NCBI RefSeq assembly: GCF_002855515.1
Contig: NZ_PKRP01000001.1
Span: 992,001-1,056,000, forward strand
Length of the DNA: 64,000 nt
Direction of reading: 5' to 3'
Origin: Rhizobium sp. TH135
GTDB lineage: Bacteria > Pseudomonadota > Alphaproteobacteria > Rhizobiales > Rhizobiaceae
In this document: piece after piece, positions 16,964-25,747 of the stretch
Layout of the letters: each line of letters begins with the position of its first letter
Position numbering within the stretch: position 1 is the first letter of the stretch
Made by a program: the position numbers and the translations under genes
The notes under the pieces: model-generated
Seen by the model: the letters and a program-made list of their open reading frames with translations, nothing else
What the model was told of the DNA's origin: nothing
Databases searched by the model: none

Positions 16964-19486
16964 TCAGAACTTGAACTTGGTCGAAACGCTGAAGCTGCGC
17001 GGCTCGCCGTAATAGCCGGTATCGAAGTTGCCGAGCCCGGCGTAATACTTCTCGTTTAAGAGGTTCTTGACGTTGAACGTGATGTCCACCTTTTCGTTCA
17101 GCTTGTACTTCGCCATCAGATCGATCAGGAACACGTTCTTCTGAGAGATATCCTCATAGACATTCGCTGGGCTCCAGACATAGCCATAGATCTTGTCTTG
17201 CCAGCGCACACCGCCACCGATGGTCAGCTTGTCCCATTCGCCTGAGAGCGTGTAGGTCGTGTAGAGCTTGACGACATTCTCCGGGGCCGTTGTCTGGATG
17301 AAGGAATAGACCCTATCTCCATCGGCCTTGCGAGCGTGGGAATAGGTGTAGCTCGCATAGACATTCCAGTCCGTCGTGATCTCGCCGGATGCTTCAAGTT
17401 CGAAGCCCTTCGTCGTGACGCCATCGGCCGCCGTGTAGTAGTCTTCCCCCGTATTGGGATCAGTTCCCGCACGCTCCGCAACGTTATCCTGCTTGATCAT
17501 GAAGACAGCAGCACTTGTATTCATCCTGCCGTCAAACAGTTCGGCCTTTACGCCGGCTTCGTAGCTATGGCCTTCCTCCGGATCGAGATAGGCGCCGTTT
17601 ACGTCCTGATTTCCTTGCGGTTTGAATATCCCGGTATAGCTCGCATAGACCGACCAGTCCTGGTTCAGGTCGTAAACCACACCGAGATAAGGGGTGACTT
17701 TGCCATTCGCCGAATATTGGCTGGCGCCACTCCAGGTGGCCGTAGCATTGTCGTAATTCCCTTGGTCATCGTAGCCATACCAACTGAAACGGCTGCCCAG
17801 GATGAAAGACAGATCATCCGTCGGCCGAAGTCGTGTCGCGGCATAGGCACCGTACTGAGTGAGGCTGTTTTCGTATCGGCCCGTCAGTTTAAAATCGGGT
17901 TCGTCGGTGTTGCCATCCCAGGTGAAGAAATTGGGAACCGCTGAATCGTAATTGATACCGCCATATTCGTAGAGCGGCCCTTTGGTTGTCTTGTGCGATG
18001 CTGTCGCACCGAACATCAGATCGTGCTCGCGGCCGAACAGCTCGACGGGACCGGAAAGCTTGGCATCGAGCGTATCCTGGACCAGCCGACCGGAATACTT
18101 GCCGACATACTGGTAGACCCCTGCGCCGGTCACCGGATCAGGATAGCCGCTGCCTGCGGATGCCAGAACGCTGTCATGCCCATTGCGACGATGATTGTAG
18201 GTGACGTCGGTCTTCCAGCCATTGTCGAACTCATGATCGAGCGTGACGAAGAAGTTGTTCGTGAAGGTGTCACGGCGGCTCCAGTCCGCCGCCGGATTGG
18301 TCGACACGTCAAAGTCTGTGCGGCTGCCGTCGCTGAAAAACATGGGAAGACCCGTCCAGCTCGAGCCGCGCGGCCTGTTTTGCTGATAGTCGGCACCAAG
18401 CGACAAGGTTGTGTTGTCGGTGATATCAGCTTCCAGAATGCCATAGAGATTGAAGGACCTCTTCTCGTAGTGGTCGAGATAGGATTCTGCATCCTCGAAC
18501 GAGCCGACCAGGCGACCGCGCAAGGAGCCATCGAGATTGAGAGGCCCCGATACATCGGCCTCCGTCCTGTAGGCATTCCAGGAGCCGGCCGTTCCGGTGA
18601 TGGAAGCCTGGAAGGTGTCGGTCGGCCGCTTACGCACAAGGTTGACGGCAGCACCGGGGCTGCCTGCGCCCTGCAAAAGGCCATTTGCCCCCTTCACGAT
18701 CTCAACCCGGTCATAGATCGCCGTATCAGGATTGGTGAGACCGTAGTCGTAGACGCCCTCATTCTGGATCACCACACCGTCATACTGGAACTCGCCCACG
18801 GTAAAACCGCGTGCGAGATATTCGGTACGATCGCTGTCGTACTTCTGGATAGACATGCCGCTTGAAGTTTCCAGAACATCCTGCAGGGAACTACTGGCCT
18901 GATCCTCCATGCGCTGGCGGGTGACCACGGTGACAGACTGCGGGGTCTCCCGGATGGAAAGCGGAAGCCCCGTCGCCGTGTTCATCTGACCCGTGGTATA
19001 CGACCCGGATCCTTCCGTGGTGCCACCGCCCTGCCCCTGAACCGTAATCGTCTCCAGCACGGTCGATCCGTCGACTGCGGCGCCGGCTGCATCTGCCGCC
19101 TGCGGAGCGACAAGAGCGGCTGAGCCCGGCCCGCTGATCCGCACCGTGACGCCGGTACCCTCCACCATCTGCTGCAAAGCCGCCGCTGGCGTCATGCTGC
19201 CGGAAACGGCGGTTGAGGTCTTGCCGGCGGCAAGCGACGAAGAATAGCTGATCTGCCAGCCGCTCTGGCGGATGAAGACGTTGATGGCGGCAGACAGCGG
19301 TTGGGCGGGGATCTGGAAGCTGACGGTTTCCGTGGCGCCGGGGATAGTCCGCGCCTGCGCAAAAGCTGCGACAGGTACAAAGCCGACCATACAGGCGAGC
19401 ATACTGGATGCGAGAAGCACTCGCGTCCTCCGGCGGCGACGCTCGCCGATCATGATCTCAACGCTGGAATTTTTGCCGCGTGTCAT
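16964..19486 (-). CDS. TonB-dependent siderophore receptor with N-terminal signalling (STN) domain
   Basis: 840 residues from ATG 19486, which has a GGACGAG site; a longer frame exists upstream but lacks support. Order of parts: signal peptide with an arginine-rich start ending at AFAQA; STN domain (SFQIPAQPLSAAINVFIRQSGWQISY); plug with IRETPQSVTVVTRQRMEDQ and VEIVKGANGLLQGAGSPGAAVNLVRKRP; beta barrel ending in the aromatic terminus SVSTKFKF. The STN domain is what contacts a FecR-type anti-sigma factor, so ligand binding should signal through the adjacent fecR/fecI. FhuE/FpvA-like overall; the exact siderophore is unknown. Confidence 0.93.
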   Translation of the reverse strand: MTRGKNSSVEIMIGERRRRRTRVLLASSMLACMVGFVPVAAFAQARTIPGATETVSFQIPAQPLSAAINVFIRQSGWQISYSSSLAAGKTSTAVSGSMTPAAALQQMVEGTGVTVRISGPGSAALVAPQAADAAGAAVDGSTVLETITVQGQGGGTTEGSGSYTTGQMNTATGLPLSIRETPQSVTVVTRQRMEDQASSSLQDVLETSSGMSIQKYDSDRTEYLARGFTVGEFQYDGVVIQNEGVYDYGLTNPDTAIYDRVEIVKGANGLLQGAGSPGAAVNLVRKRPTDTFQASITGTAGSWNAYRTEADVSGPLNLDGSLRGRLVGSFEDAESYLDHYEKRSFNLYGILEADITDNTTLSLGADYQQNRPRGSSWTGLPMFFSDGSRTDFDVSTNPAADWSRRDTFTNNFFVTLDHEFDNGWKTDVTYNHRRNGHDSVLASAGSGYPDPVTGAGVYQYVGKYSGRLVQDTLDAKLSGPVELFGREHDLMFGATASHKTTKGPLYEYGGINYDSAVPNFFTWDGNTDEPDFKLTGRYENSLTQYGAYAATRLRPTDDLSFILGSRFSWYGYDDQGNYDNATATWSGASQYSANGKVTPYLGVVYDLNQDWSVYASYTGIFKPQGNQDVNGAYLDPEEGHSYEAGVKAELFDGRMNTSAAVFMIKQDNVAERAGTDPNTGEDYYTAADGVTTKGFELEASGEITTDWNVYASYTYSHARKADGDRVYSFIQTTAPENVVKLYTTYTLSGEWDKLTIGGGVRWQDKIYGYVWSPANVYEDISQKNVFLIDLMAKYKLNEKVDITFNVKNLLNEKYYAGLGNFDTGYYGEPRSFSVSTKFKF

Positions 19487-19599
19487 ACTCGTCCTACCCT
19501 CATTCAAAACATGGGGTTGGCCGCGCGCCAGGCGTTTTCCAACCCTTCTGTCAGCAAGGACGCAGCAGGGTTTCAAAACCGGCAAAAAAAGTTGACGCT

Positions 19600-20592
19600 C
19601 TATTGAAGGATTATAAGCCCGCCCGGAACGCGGTAGAAACCGAGGCCCGCCGCATCGGCAAGGGTCTGAACCGCACCTTCGACATCATCGAGGCGATAAT
19701 TGCCGGTGACCTTCATCTGGTTCACCCGCTCATCCGCCACGAAGATGGCTCCTCGATGATAGCGGCGTAGTTCTTCGAGAACATCTCCGAGAGCCGCGTT
19801 CTCAAAGATGATCCGGCCTTCGCGCCAGGCGAGCGTCGCGGATGGGTCTGCCGCATGAACGGGAGACACCGCGGACGCGGTAACGCTAACCGTTTCGCCG
19901 GGAGCAAGCACGGTTTTGTCCCGCCCATCGCACAGACAGAGAACCTGCACGCGCCCCCGCTCCAGCACGACCTCATCTTCACCATCTATGGTCCTGACGG
20001 CGAATGCGGTGCCCAGTACTTCGACCTCGCCATATTGGCCGCTGACGGTAAAGGGATGGGCAGGATCGTGCACGACATCGAAGAAGGCTTCGCCGCGCAG
20101 CAGGCGAATGTGACGCCTGCCCGCATCGAAATCGAGCGCGACGGCCGTGTCGGTATTCAGCAGCATCGTCGAGCCATCCGGCAAGGGAACCCGCGTCTGG
20201 GATCCGGTCGCTGTGACGTAATCTGCCTGGAGTGCAACCGTTAGCGACGGGTATTGCCAGATCCCGGTGGCAAGGAGAACCGAAGCAGCCAGTGCTGAGG
20301 CCCGCAGCGGCCAGCGGCGGCTCCTCGTCCGCATCAGCTCGGACCGGTCGACAGGCAGCGCTTTCACCGCATCGTGAAACGGTTTCTCATTCCACAGGAT
20401 CTCCAGCCCACGAAATTCTTCCTCATGTCGAGGATCCCTCGACAGCCAAGCAAGAAATTCGGCGCGTGTCGCTGCATCCTGCTTGCCGTCACGCAGCCGC
20501 ACGAACCAGTCCAGAGCCTGATCCGCCACAGGATCGGCATGGATGAAGTCGCCGGCCATTCGGTCCCGGTCCTGCGCGTCCTGATGTCCCAC
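19600..20592 (-). CDS. fecR: FecR-family transmembrane sigma regulator
   Basis: 330 residues. The N-terminal cytoplasmic part carries ALDWFVRLRDGKQDAATRAEFLAWLSRDPRHEEEF, the DUF4880-like anti-sigma region. One membrane helix (ASALAASVLLATGIW) follows near residue 100, then the periplasmic FecR domain (TATGSQTRVPLPDGSTMLLNTDTAVALDFD...RRHIRLLRGEAFFDV) and a C-terminal STN-binding region. Start is GTG 20592, directly after the TAA of the 52-codon ORF. It should relay receptor occupancy to the sigma factor encoded just upstream. Confidence 0.92.
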   Translation of the reverse strand: MGHQDAQDRDRMAGDFIHADPVADQALDWFVRLRDGKQDAATRAEFLAWLSRDPRHEEEFRGLEILWNEKPFHDAVKALPVDRSELMRTRSRRWPLRASALAASVLLATGIWQYPSLTVALQADYVTATGSQTRVPLPDGSTMLLNTDTAVALDFDAGRRHIRLLRGEAFFDVVHDPAHPFTVSGQYGEVEVLGTAFAVRTIDGEDEVVLERGRVQVLCLCDGRDKTVLAPGETVSVTASAVSPVHAADPSATLAWREGRIIFENAALGDVLEELRRYHRGAIFVADERVNQMKVTGNYRLDDVEGAVQTLADAAGLGFYRVPGGLIILQ

Positions 20593-20751
20593 TTAGCCGA
20601 TCCCATCGAAGCGTGTTTGCGAGTTCCTGATACCTTGACGCATGAGCACGTCAAACCCAGCAAAATTCGTTGCGGGAATGGATAGCAGGGCTACCTTCAG
20701 GAGAGCATCTTCGATCGAGACGACTGCAATAAGCGGCTTCGTATTCATCAT
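20593..20751 (-). CDS. Short coupled ORF between fecI and fecR, resembling the start of a response-regulator receiver domain
   Basis: 52 residues. Its ATG at 20751 overlaps the fecI stop (ATGA), and its TAA abuts the fecR GTG, so the three frames are gapless. The sequence PLIAVVSIEDALLKVALL near the N-terminus and NSQTRFDGIG at the end follow the outline of a FixJ-type receiver (PLIAVVDDDexvrealL ... FDCIV). The first acidic pair is altered and the protein stops just before the phosphoacceptor Asp. It cannot be a working receiver. It may be a relic kept as a translational bridge between fecI and fecR, or a small regulator. Gene status is uncertain. Confidence 0.45.
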   Translation of the reverse strand: MMNTKPLIAVVSIEDALLKVALLSIPATNFAGFDVLMRQGIRNSQTRFDGIG

Positions 20752-21287
20752 TTCCCGTCCAGACGCGCGATGGCATCCCGGCAATGAGCCATTGCGAGCT
20801 TCAAATCGTTGAAGACGGTCCGTTCAGAGACGCCGAGATGCTCCGCGATGCGAATATTCGACCACTCCTCAATCCGGCTGAGCACCAGCACGGCTTGTGC
20901 GCGCTTCGGCAAGGTAGCAAGCGCCTGTTGAAACACGCCGAATGTCTGCTTCTCGATCAAAGCCTGCTCAATCGAGGGGATGTCAGCCGAGATGGCCGCA
21001 AGAAAGGTCTCCTCCAAGCCCTCCAGCTCCGCTCCTGCACGCGTCTTTCGGCGCCGCAGATGATCGAGCGCGAGATTGCGAGCCGTCTGGTGGAGAAAGC
21101 CCTCCAGATGCTCGACCCGTCCACCTTCAACCGCCTTGCGAGCACGCAGATAGGTTTCCTGCGCGAGGTCTTCCGCTGTCTGGGGATCGCGCACGATGCG
21201 CATGACGGTCCACAAGAGGGAGCGGCGGTGGGCGGCAAAAATCGCGTTCAGAAAGGCAGGCAAGAGCACCGCCTCATGCATGTCCAC
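20748..21287 (-). CDS. fecI: FecI-like ECF sigma factor
   Basis: 179 residues. Region 2: LLWTVMRIVRDPQTAEDLAQETYLRARKAV and the helix LEGFLHQTARNLALDHLRRRK. Region 4: LPKRAQAVLVLSRIEEWSNIRIAEHLGVSERTVFNDLKLAMAHCRDAI, a helix-turn-helix. This length and the FecR/TonB-STN neighbours define the FecI iron-signalling class. It is the first gene of the operon and its own promoter should lie in 21288-21490. Iron control of that promoter is expected but no RirA- or Irr-type box was recognised by eye. Confidence 0.92.
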   Translation of the reverse strand: MDMHEAVLLPAFLNAIFAAHRRSLLWTVMRIVRDPQTAEDLAQETYLRARKAVEGGRVEHLEGFLHQTARNLALDHLRRRKTRAGAELEGLEETFLAAISADIPSIEQALIEKQTFGVFQQALATLPKRAQAVLVLSRIEEWSNIRIAEHLGVSERTVFNDLKLAMAHCRDAIARLDGK

Positions 21288-21670
21288 CGTGTCGTATTAG
21301 AGACACTGAGATCATCTGCAGAATGGAATACCTGTCGCCAATCGGAAACGCGTGCTGGCATTTGGCACTCAATATCTATTCCAGCTCGGGGCCGATCGTT
21401 TAAGGAAAACACAGACAGGAGCACCAAGAGGTCCATCCCATCGTCGCAATCTTAATCCGCATCCAATGCAACATAAAACTTGAGTCGTCAACACATGTTA
21501 TTGGTCGCAGAGATGGAGCTCGTTAAGTGCCAAGCTTGGCGAGCTAGTAAAAATTCGACCGCTAACACAAACACAAAAACCGCCCCATTTGTTGGAGGCG
21601 GTTGAAGGTTTGTTTTGGATGTTTTGTTGGTTGCGGGGCCTGTTTGCACAGAGACTTGCATAAACACTGA
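21288..21670. promoter_or_regulatory. Gap between the fecI promoter side and the rhamnoside importer 3' end
   Basis: About 380 bp without a supported gene. The half next to fecI should hold the promoter of the siderophore operon. The half next to 21674 holds the terminator listed separately. Short reading frames here (for example 21248-21436 on the minus strand) have no family resemblance and are taken as chance. Confidence 0.5.
21571..21603 (-). terminator. Rho-independent terminator of the rhamnoside importer operon
   Basis: Read on the minus strand, the stem AACCGCC (21603-21597) pairs with GGCGGTT (21584-21578) across a 12-base loop that can itself extend the stem, and is followed by a T-rich run (TTTTTGTGTTTG). 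It lies about 70 bp after the stop of the ATPase gene at 21674, the last gene of that operon. Confidence 0.8.
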
Positions 21671-21673
21671 CAT

Positions 21674-22654
<981 letters not shown>

Positions 22655-22658
22655 GCGA

Positions 22659-23483
22659 CTATCCTTTGACGGCACCGGCGGTCATGCCGGCCACGATCTG
22701 TCGGTTGAAGAAGATGTAGACGATAAGCGGTGGGATGGTGACCAGCAGGATGTTCATGAACAGCAGGTTGAACTGGGTCTGGAACTGGCCCTGGAAGTTA
22801 TAGAGCGTGAGCTGCACCGTCACGTTTTCCCGACCGGGGAGGTAATAGAGCGGGTTGGTGAAGTCGTTGAAGATGGTGATCGACTGCACGACGATGACGG
22901 TCACCGTGACAGGCTTCAGCAGCGGCAGGATCACACGGAAGAAGATCTGCAAGGGCGTTGCCCCGTCGATCAGCGCCGCCTCATCGAGGTCGCGGGGGAT
23001 CGTCGCGATGAAGCTTCGGAACAGCAGCACCGAGAAGGCGAGGCCATAGGCGACCTGGATGAAGATCATGCCGGTGATCGTCTTGAAGAGACCGATCGAC
23101 TGCAGCACCCAGATTGTCGGCACCACTGCCGGTGGGATCATCAGACCGGCGAGCACGAAACCATAGATCACCTTGTTCCAGCGCGAGGGACGGCGCTGCA
23201 GGACATAGCCCACCATGGCGCCAAACAGCACGAGCAGTGTCACCGCAAAGACCGTGATGACGGTCGAATTGAAGTAAGCGAGCAGCAGCAGATAGTTGCG
23301 CGTCTCCAGCACTTGCAGGAAATTCTCCCACAATTGCCATTCGACAGGCCAGGTGAATGTCAGCCGCGAGGCGTCCTGACGGGTTTTCGCTGCCGTCAGG
23401 AAAATGAAGACGAAGGGCAGGATGAATATGATGGACGCAAGGGCGAGCGAGACGATCCCCGTGGAAAGCTGACGACGGGTCAT
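22659..23483 (-). CDS. Carbohydrate ABC permease, MalG/UgpE-like (CUT1)
   Basis: 274 residues with six membrane segments. The EAA loop [26 protein letters not shown] and the C-terminus [15 protein letters not shown] are typical of the second permease of CUT1 importers. ATG 23483 overlaps the stop of the other permease by 4 bp. Pairs with 23480-24343. Confidence 0.9.
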   Translation of the reverse strand: MTRRQLSTGIVSLALASIIFILPFVFIFLTAAKTRQDASRLTFTWPVEWQLWENFLQVLETRNYLLLLAYFNSTVITVFAVTLLVLFGAMVGYVLQRRPSRWNKVIYGFVLAGLMIPPAVVPTIWVLQSIGLFKTITGMIFIQVAYGLAFSVLLFRSFIATIPRDLDEAALIDGATPLQIFFRVILPLLKPVTVTVIVVQSITIFNDFTNPLYYLPGRENVTVQLTLYNFQGQFQTQFNLLFMNILLVTIPPLIVYIFFNRQIVAGMTAGAVKG

Positions 23484-24343
23484 AGATCCACCTCCCGACG
23501 ATTGAACCATGCTGTGAGCGGCAGGATGATCAGCGCAATCAACAGGAAGAGAATGACGTTACCCGCCGTTGAGAGACCATAGAAGCCGGCCTGGTATTGC
23601 TTATAGATGACGCTTGCGAGCACATCCGAGGAAAAGCCCGGACCGCCCCGGGTCATGGCCCAGATCAGGTCGAAGCTGCGAAGGCCGCCGATGAGAGACA
23701 GCGTCACGACGGTGACCGTTGCCGGGCGCACCAGGGGCACCGTGACGCGAAAGAACATCTGTGTGCGGGTGGCGCCGTCGATCCGCGCAGCCTCGTAGTA
23801 GTCTTGGCTGATCGTTGCGAGACCAGCAATATAGATCAAGGTTGCTAGGCCAACACCCTTCCAGAGATCGACCAGGATGACCGAATAGAGCGCCAGCGAA
23901 GGATCGGTCAGCCACCCGGGACCGGGAAGCCCGAGAGCATTCAACGCCACATTGATCATGCCATTCGTCGGATGCATGAGCACCGCGAAGGTGATGCCAA
24001 TTCCGATGGTCGACACGAGGACGGGAAAGAAGACGACGGTTCTCAGAAACCCCTGAGCCCATATTCCCGATGTCAAAAGCACGGCGAGCAGCAAACCGAG
24101 GACGGACTTGGTGGCCGACGTTGCAACCGCATAAATCAGCGTGTTGACCGTGCCCTGGATCAGGAAAGGCTCACGCAGGAATTGCCGGTAGTTCTCCAAG
24201 CCGATGAACTCAGCCGAGAATAGGTCCCAGCGTGTCAGGCTGAACCAGAAGGACGCGAATGTCGGCGCCAGGAACAGCACCGAAAACACGACGGCAGCCG
24301 GCAGCACGAACCAATAGGGATAGGGGGATTTCTGCGTGACCAT
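23480..24343 (-). CDS. Carbohydrate ABC permease, MalF/UgpA-like (CUT1)
   Basis: 287 residues with six membrane segments. EAA loop YYEAARIDGATRTQMFFRVTVPLVRP and the downstream GGLRSFDLIWAMTRGGPGFSS stretch are CUT1 hallmarks. It lies between the binding-protein gene and the second permease, separated from the former by a 65-bp gap with a hairpin. Confidence 0.9.
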   Translation of the reverse strand: MVTQKSPYPYWFVLPAAVVFSVLFLAPTFASFWFSLTRWDLFSAEFIGLENYRQFLREPFLIQGTVNTLIYAVATSATKSVLGLLLAVLLTSGIWAQGFLRTVVFFPVLVSTIGIGITFAVLMHPTNGMINVALNALGLPGPGWLTDPSLALYSVILVDLWKGVGLATLIYIAGLATISQDYYEAARIDGATRTQMFFRVTVPLVRPATVTVVTLSLIGGLRSFDLIWAMTRGGPGFSSDVLASVIYKQYQAGFYGLSTAGNVILFLLIALIILPLTAWFNRREVDL

Positions 24344-24361
24344 GTCTCTTCTCCGATGCAG

Positions 24362-24393
24362 ACCCCGCCCGGACCTGGGAGACCGGACGGGGT
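24362..24393 (-). promoter_or_regulatory. Strong intercistronic hairpin between binding protein and permease genes
   Basis: ACCCCGCCCGG (24362-24372) faces CCGGACGGGGT (24383-24393): an 11-bp stem with one mismatch and a 10-base loop, without a following T-run. Hairpins in this position commonly protect the binding-protein message from 3' decay and lower permease expression. It is probably an RNA-stability element rather than a full terminator. Confidence 0.5.
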
Positions 24394-24408
24394 TCGACTG
24401 GCGGGAGG

Positions 24409-25683
24409 TTACCAGTTCGGCAGGCCGAGTTGCTTGGCCTGCTTTTCGACATCCTGGTCATAAAGAGCAACTGCTTCGGCAGCCGGTCGGATGCCGGACC
24501 CGACTTCTACCGTAATCTGCTCGAGTGCCGGGCCTTTGACCGGAGACAGGAATTCGAGCGCAGGCGCAGTGCCACCCTCAGCTTCGAAGTAGGGCAACAT
24601 GTCCTTGACGGCCTGCGGCACGTCTGCGGGAAGCTGGCAGTCCTTGATCAGATAGGGACCCGAAGGAACAGCCTTCGCCATCAATTCGCAGGCTTCCTTG
24701 GAGGCAACCCAATCGAGGAATTGTTTGGCTTCTTCGCCATTCTCGGCACTGGACGGACTGTAAAGCGCAGATGGCATCCAGACCGTCAGGCCATTCTTTG
24801 CGGCATCATCGCCCGGCTGCGCGAAGAAACCCAGATCAGCCAAGTTGTCAGGATAGTTTTGTGCGACGTTGCCGATACCGAAGGTCAGCATCGGATAATG
24901 AGCCGCCTCCCCCGTTGCCACCATACGCATGCCGTCATCGAACTTGGCAGCTCCGAAATCGGCGTTGAACAGTCCGGCCTTGCCGGTCTGCTCAAGGCGT
25001 TCGAAACCCTTGGCAGCCGCGGGTGTCGTTGCGAATTTTGCCTTGTTGTCGGTAAAGTCCTTGGCAAAACTCGGGGCTGCCGCGTTGACGTTGTAGTAGT
25101 CGGCCAGCACGAAGAGCTGGGACGTCCAGGTGTCGCCATAGGTCTGGGCGATGCCGACTTTACCGGCCGCCTTGACCTTCTCGCTGTTGGCGATGAAATC
25201 GGCCCAGGTCTTTGGCACTTCCAGCCCGAGTTCTGCGTAGATCTTTCTGTTGTAGAAGATGCCACCGCCCATGGCAGGGCCGAAGGGAACGCCGCGAACG
25301 CTGCCATCCGCCGCGCTGACGACCGGCTTGAAGTTCTCGGAGATATTGCCGGCATTCGGCAGACCGGAGAGATCAGCGAGCGTATTCTCCGGCTTCAGCG
25401 CCTGAAAGAGCGAACCGGTGTTGTACTGGAAGATGTCGGCCATCTCGCCGGTTGCCAGTCGCGTCTTGACGATGTTGTCCCCCTCAGCCCCCCCTGCGCG
25501 GTTCTCGATGTCGAAACTGATGTCAGGTCGCTTCTCGCTGTAGGCCTTGGTCAAAACATCCAGAAAACTAATTGTTTCAGGATTGGTATCTGCCAGGATG
25601 GTGAGCGTTACGTCGGCATGGGCGGCACTCGCCAGAAGACTGGCAAGCGATGCGGCCAGGATTGTTCTTGCAGTCATTCTCAT
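24409..25683 (-). CDS. Carbohydrate-binding protein of a CUT1 ABC importer (probable rhamnoside/oligosaccharide)
   Basis: 424 residues from ATG 25683, preceded by a strong GAGGAGGAA site; an earlier in-frame codon lacks one. Signal peptide MRMTARTILAASLASLLASAAHA. The mature protein begins DVTLTILADTNPETISFLDVL and has the family features of extracellular solute-binding protein family 1, including FDDGMRMVATGEAAHYPMLTF. It sits between the rhamnosidase and the permeases, so it likely delivers rhamnose-containing glycosides to the cell. Confidence 0.88.
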   Translation of the reverse strand: MRMTARTILAASLASLLASAAHADVTLTILADTNPETISFLDVLTKAYSEKRPDISFDIENRAGGAEGDNIVKTRLATGEMADIFQYNTGSLFQALKPENTLADLSGLPNAGNISENFKPVVSAADGSVRGVPFGPAMGGGIFYNRKIYAELGLEVPKTWADFIANSEKVKAAGKVGIAQTYGDTWTSQLFVLADYYNVNAAAPSFAKDFTDNKAKFATTPAAAKGFERLEQTGKAGLFNADFGAAKFDDGMRMVATGEAAHYPMLTFGIGNVAQNYPDNLADLGFFAQPGDDAAKNGLTVWMPSALYSPSSAENGEEAKQFLDWVASKEACELMAKAVPSGPYLIKDCQLPADVPQAVKDMLPYFEAEGGTAPALEFLSPVKGPALEQITVEVGSGIRPAAEAVALYDQDVEKQAKQLGLPNW

Positions 25684-25747
25684 GGTCGTTTCCTCCTCTA
25701 TTGACCACTTGATCATTCACTGGCTGCGGGCAGCGCCCGCGGCCATA

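Noticed and set aside
24430..25704. Long open frame on the plus strand opposite the sugar-binding protein gene
   Set aside because: It lies entirely antisense to a well-supported gene with signal peptide and ribosome site, and its sequence shows no family motif; high GC makes such shadows common.
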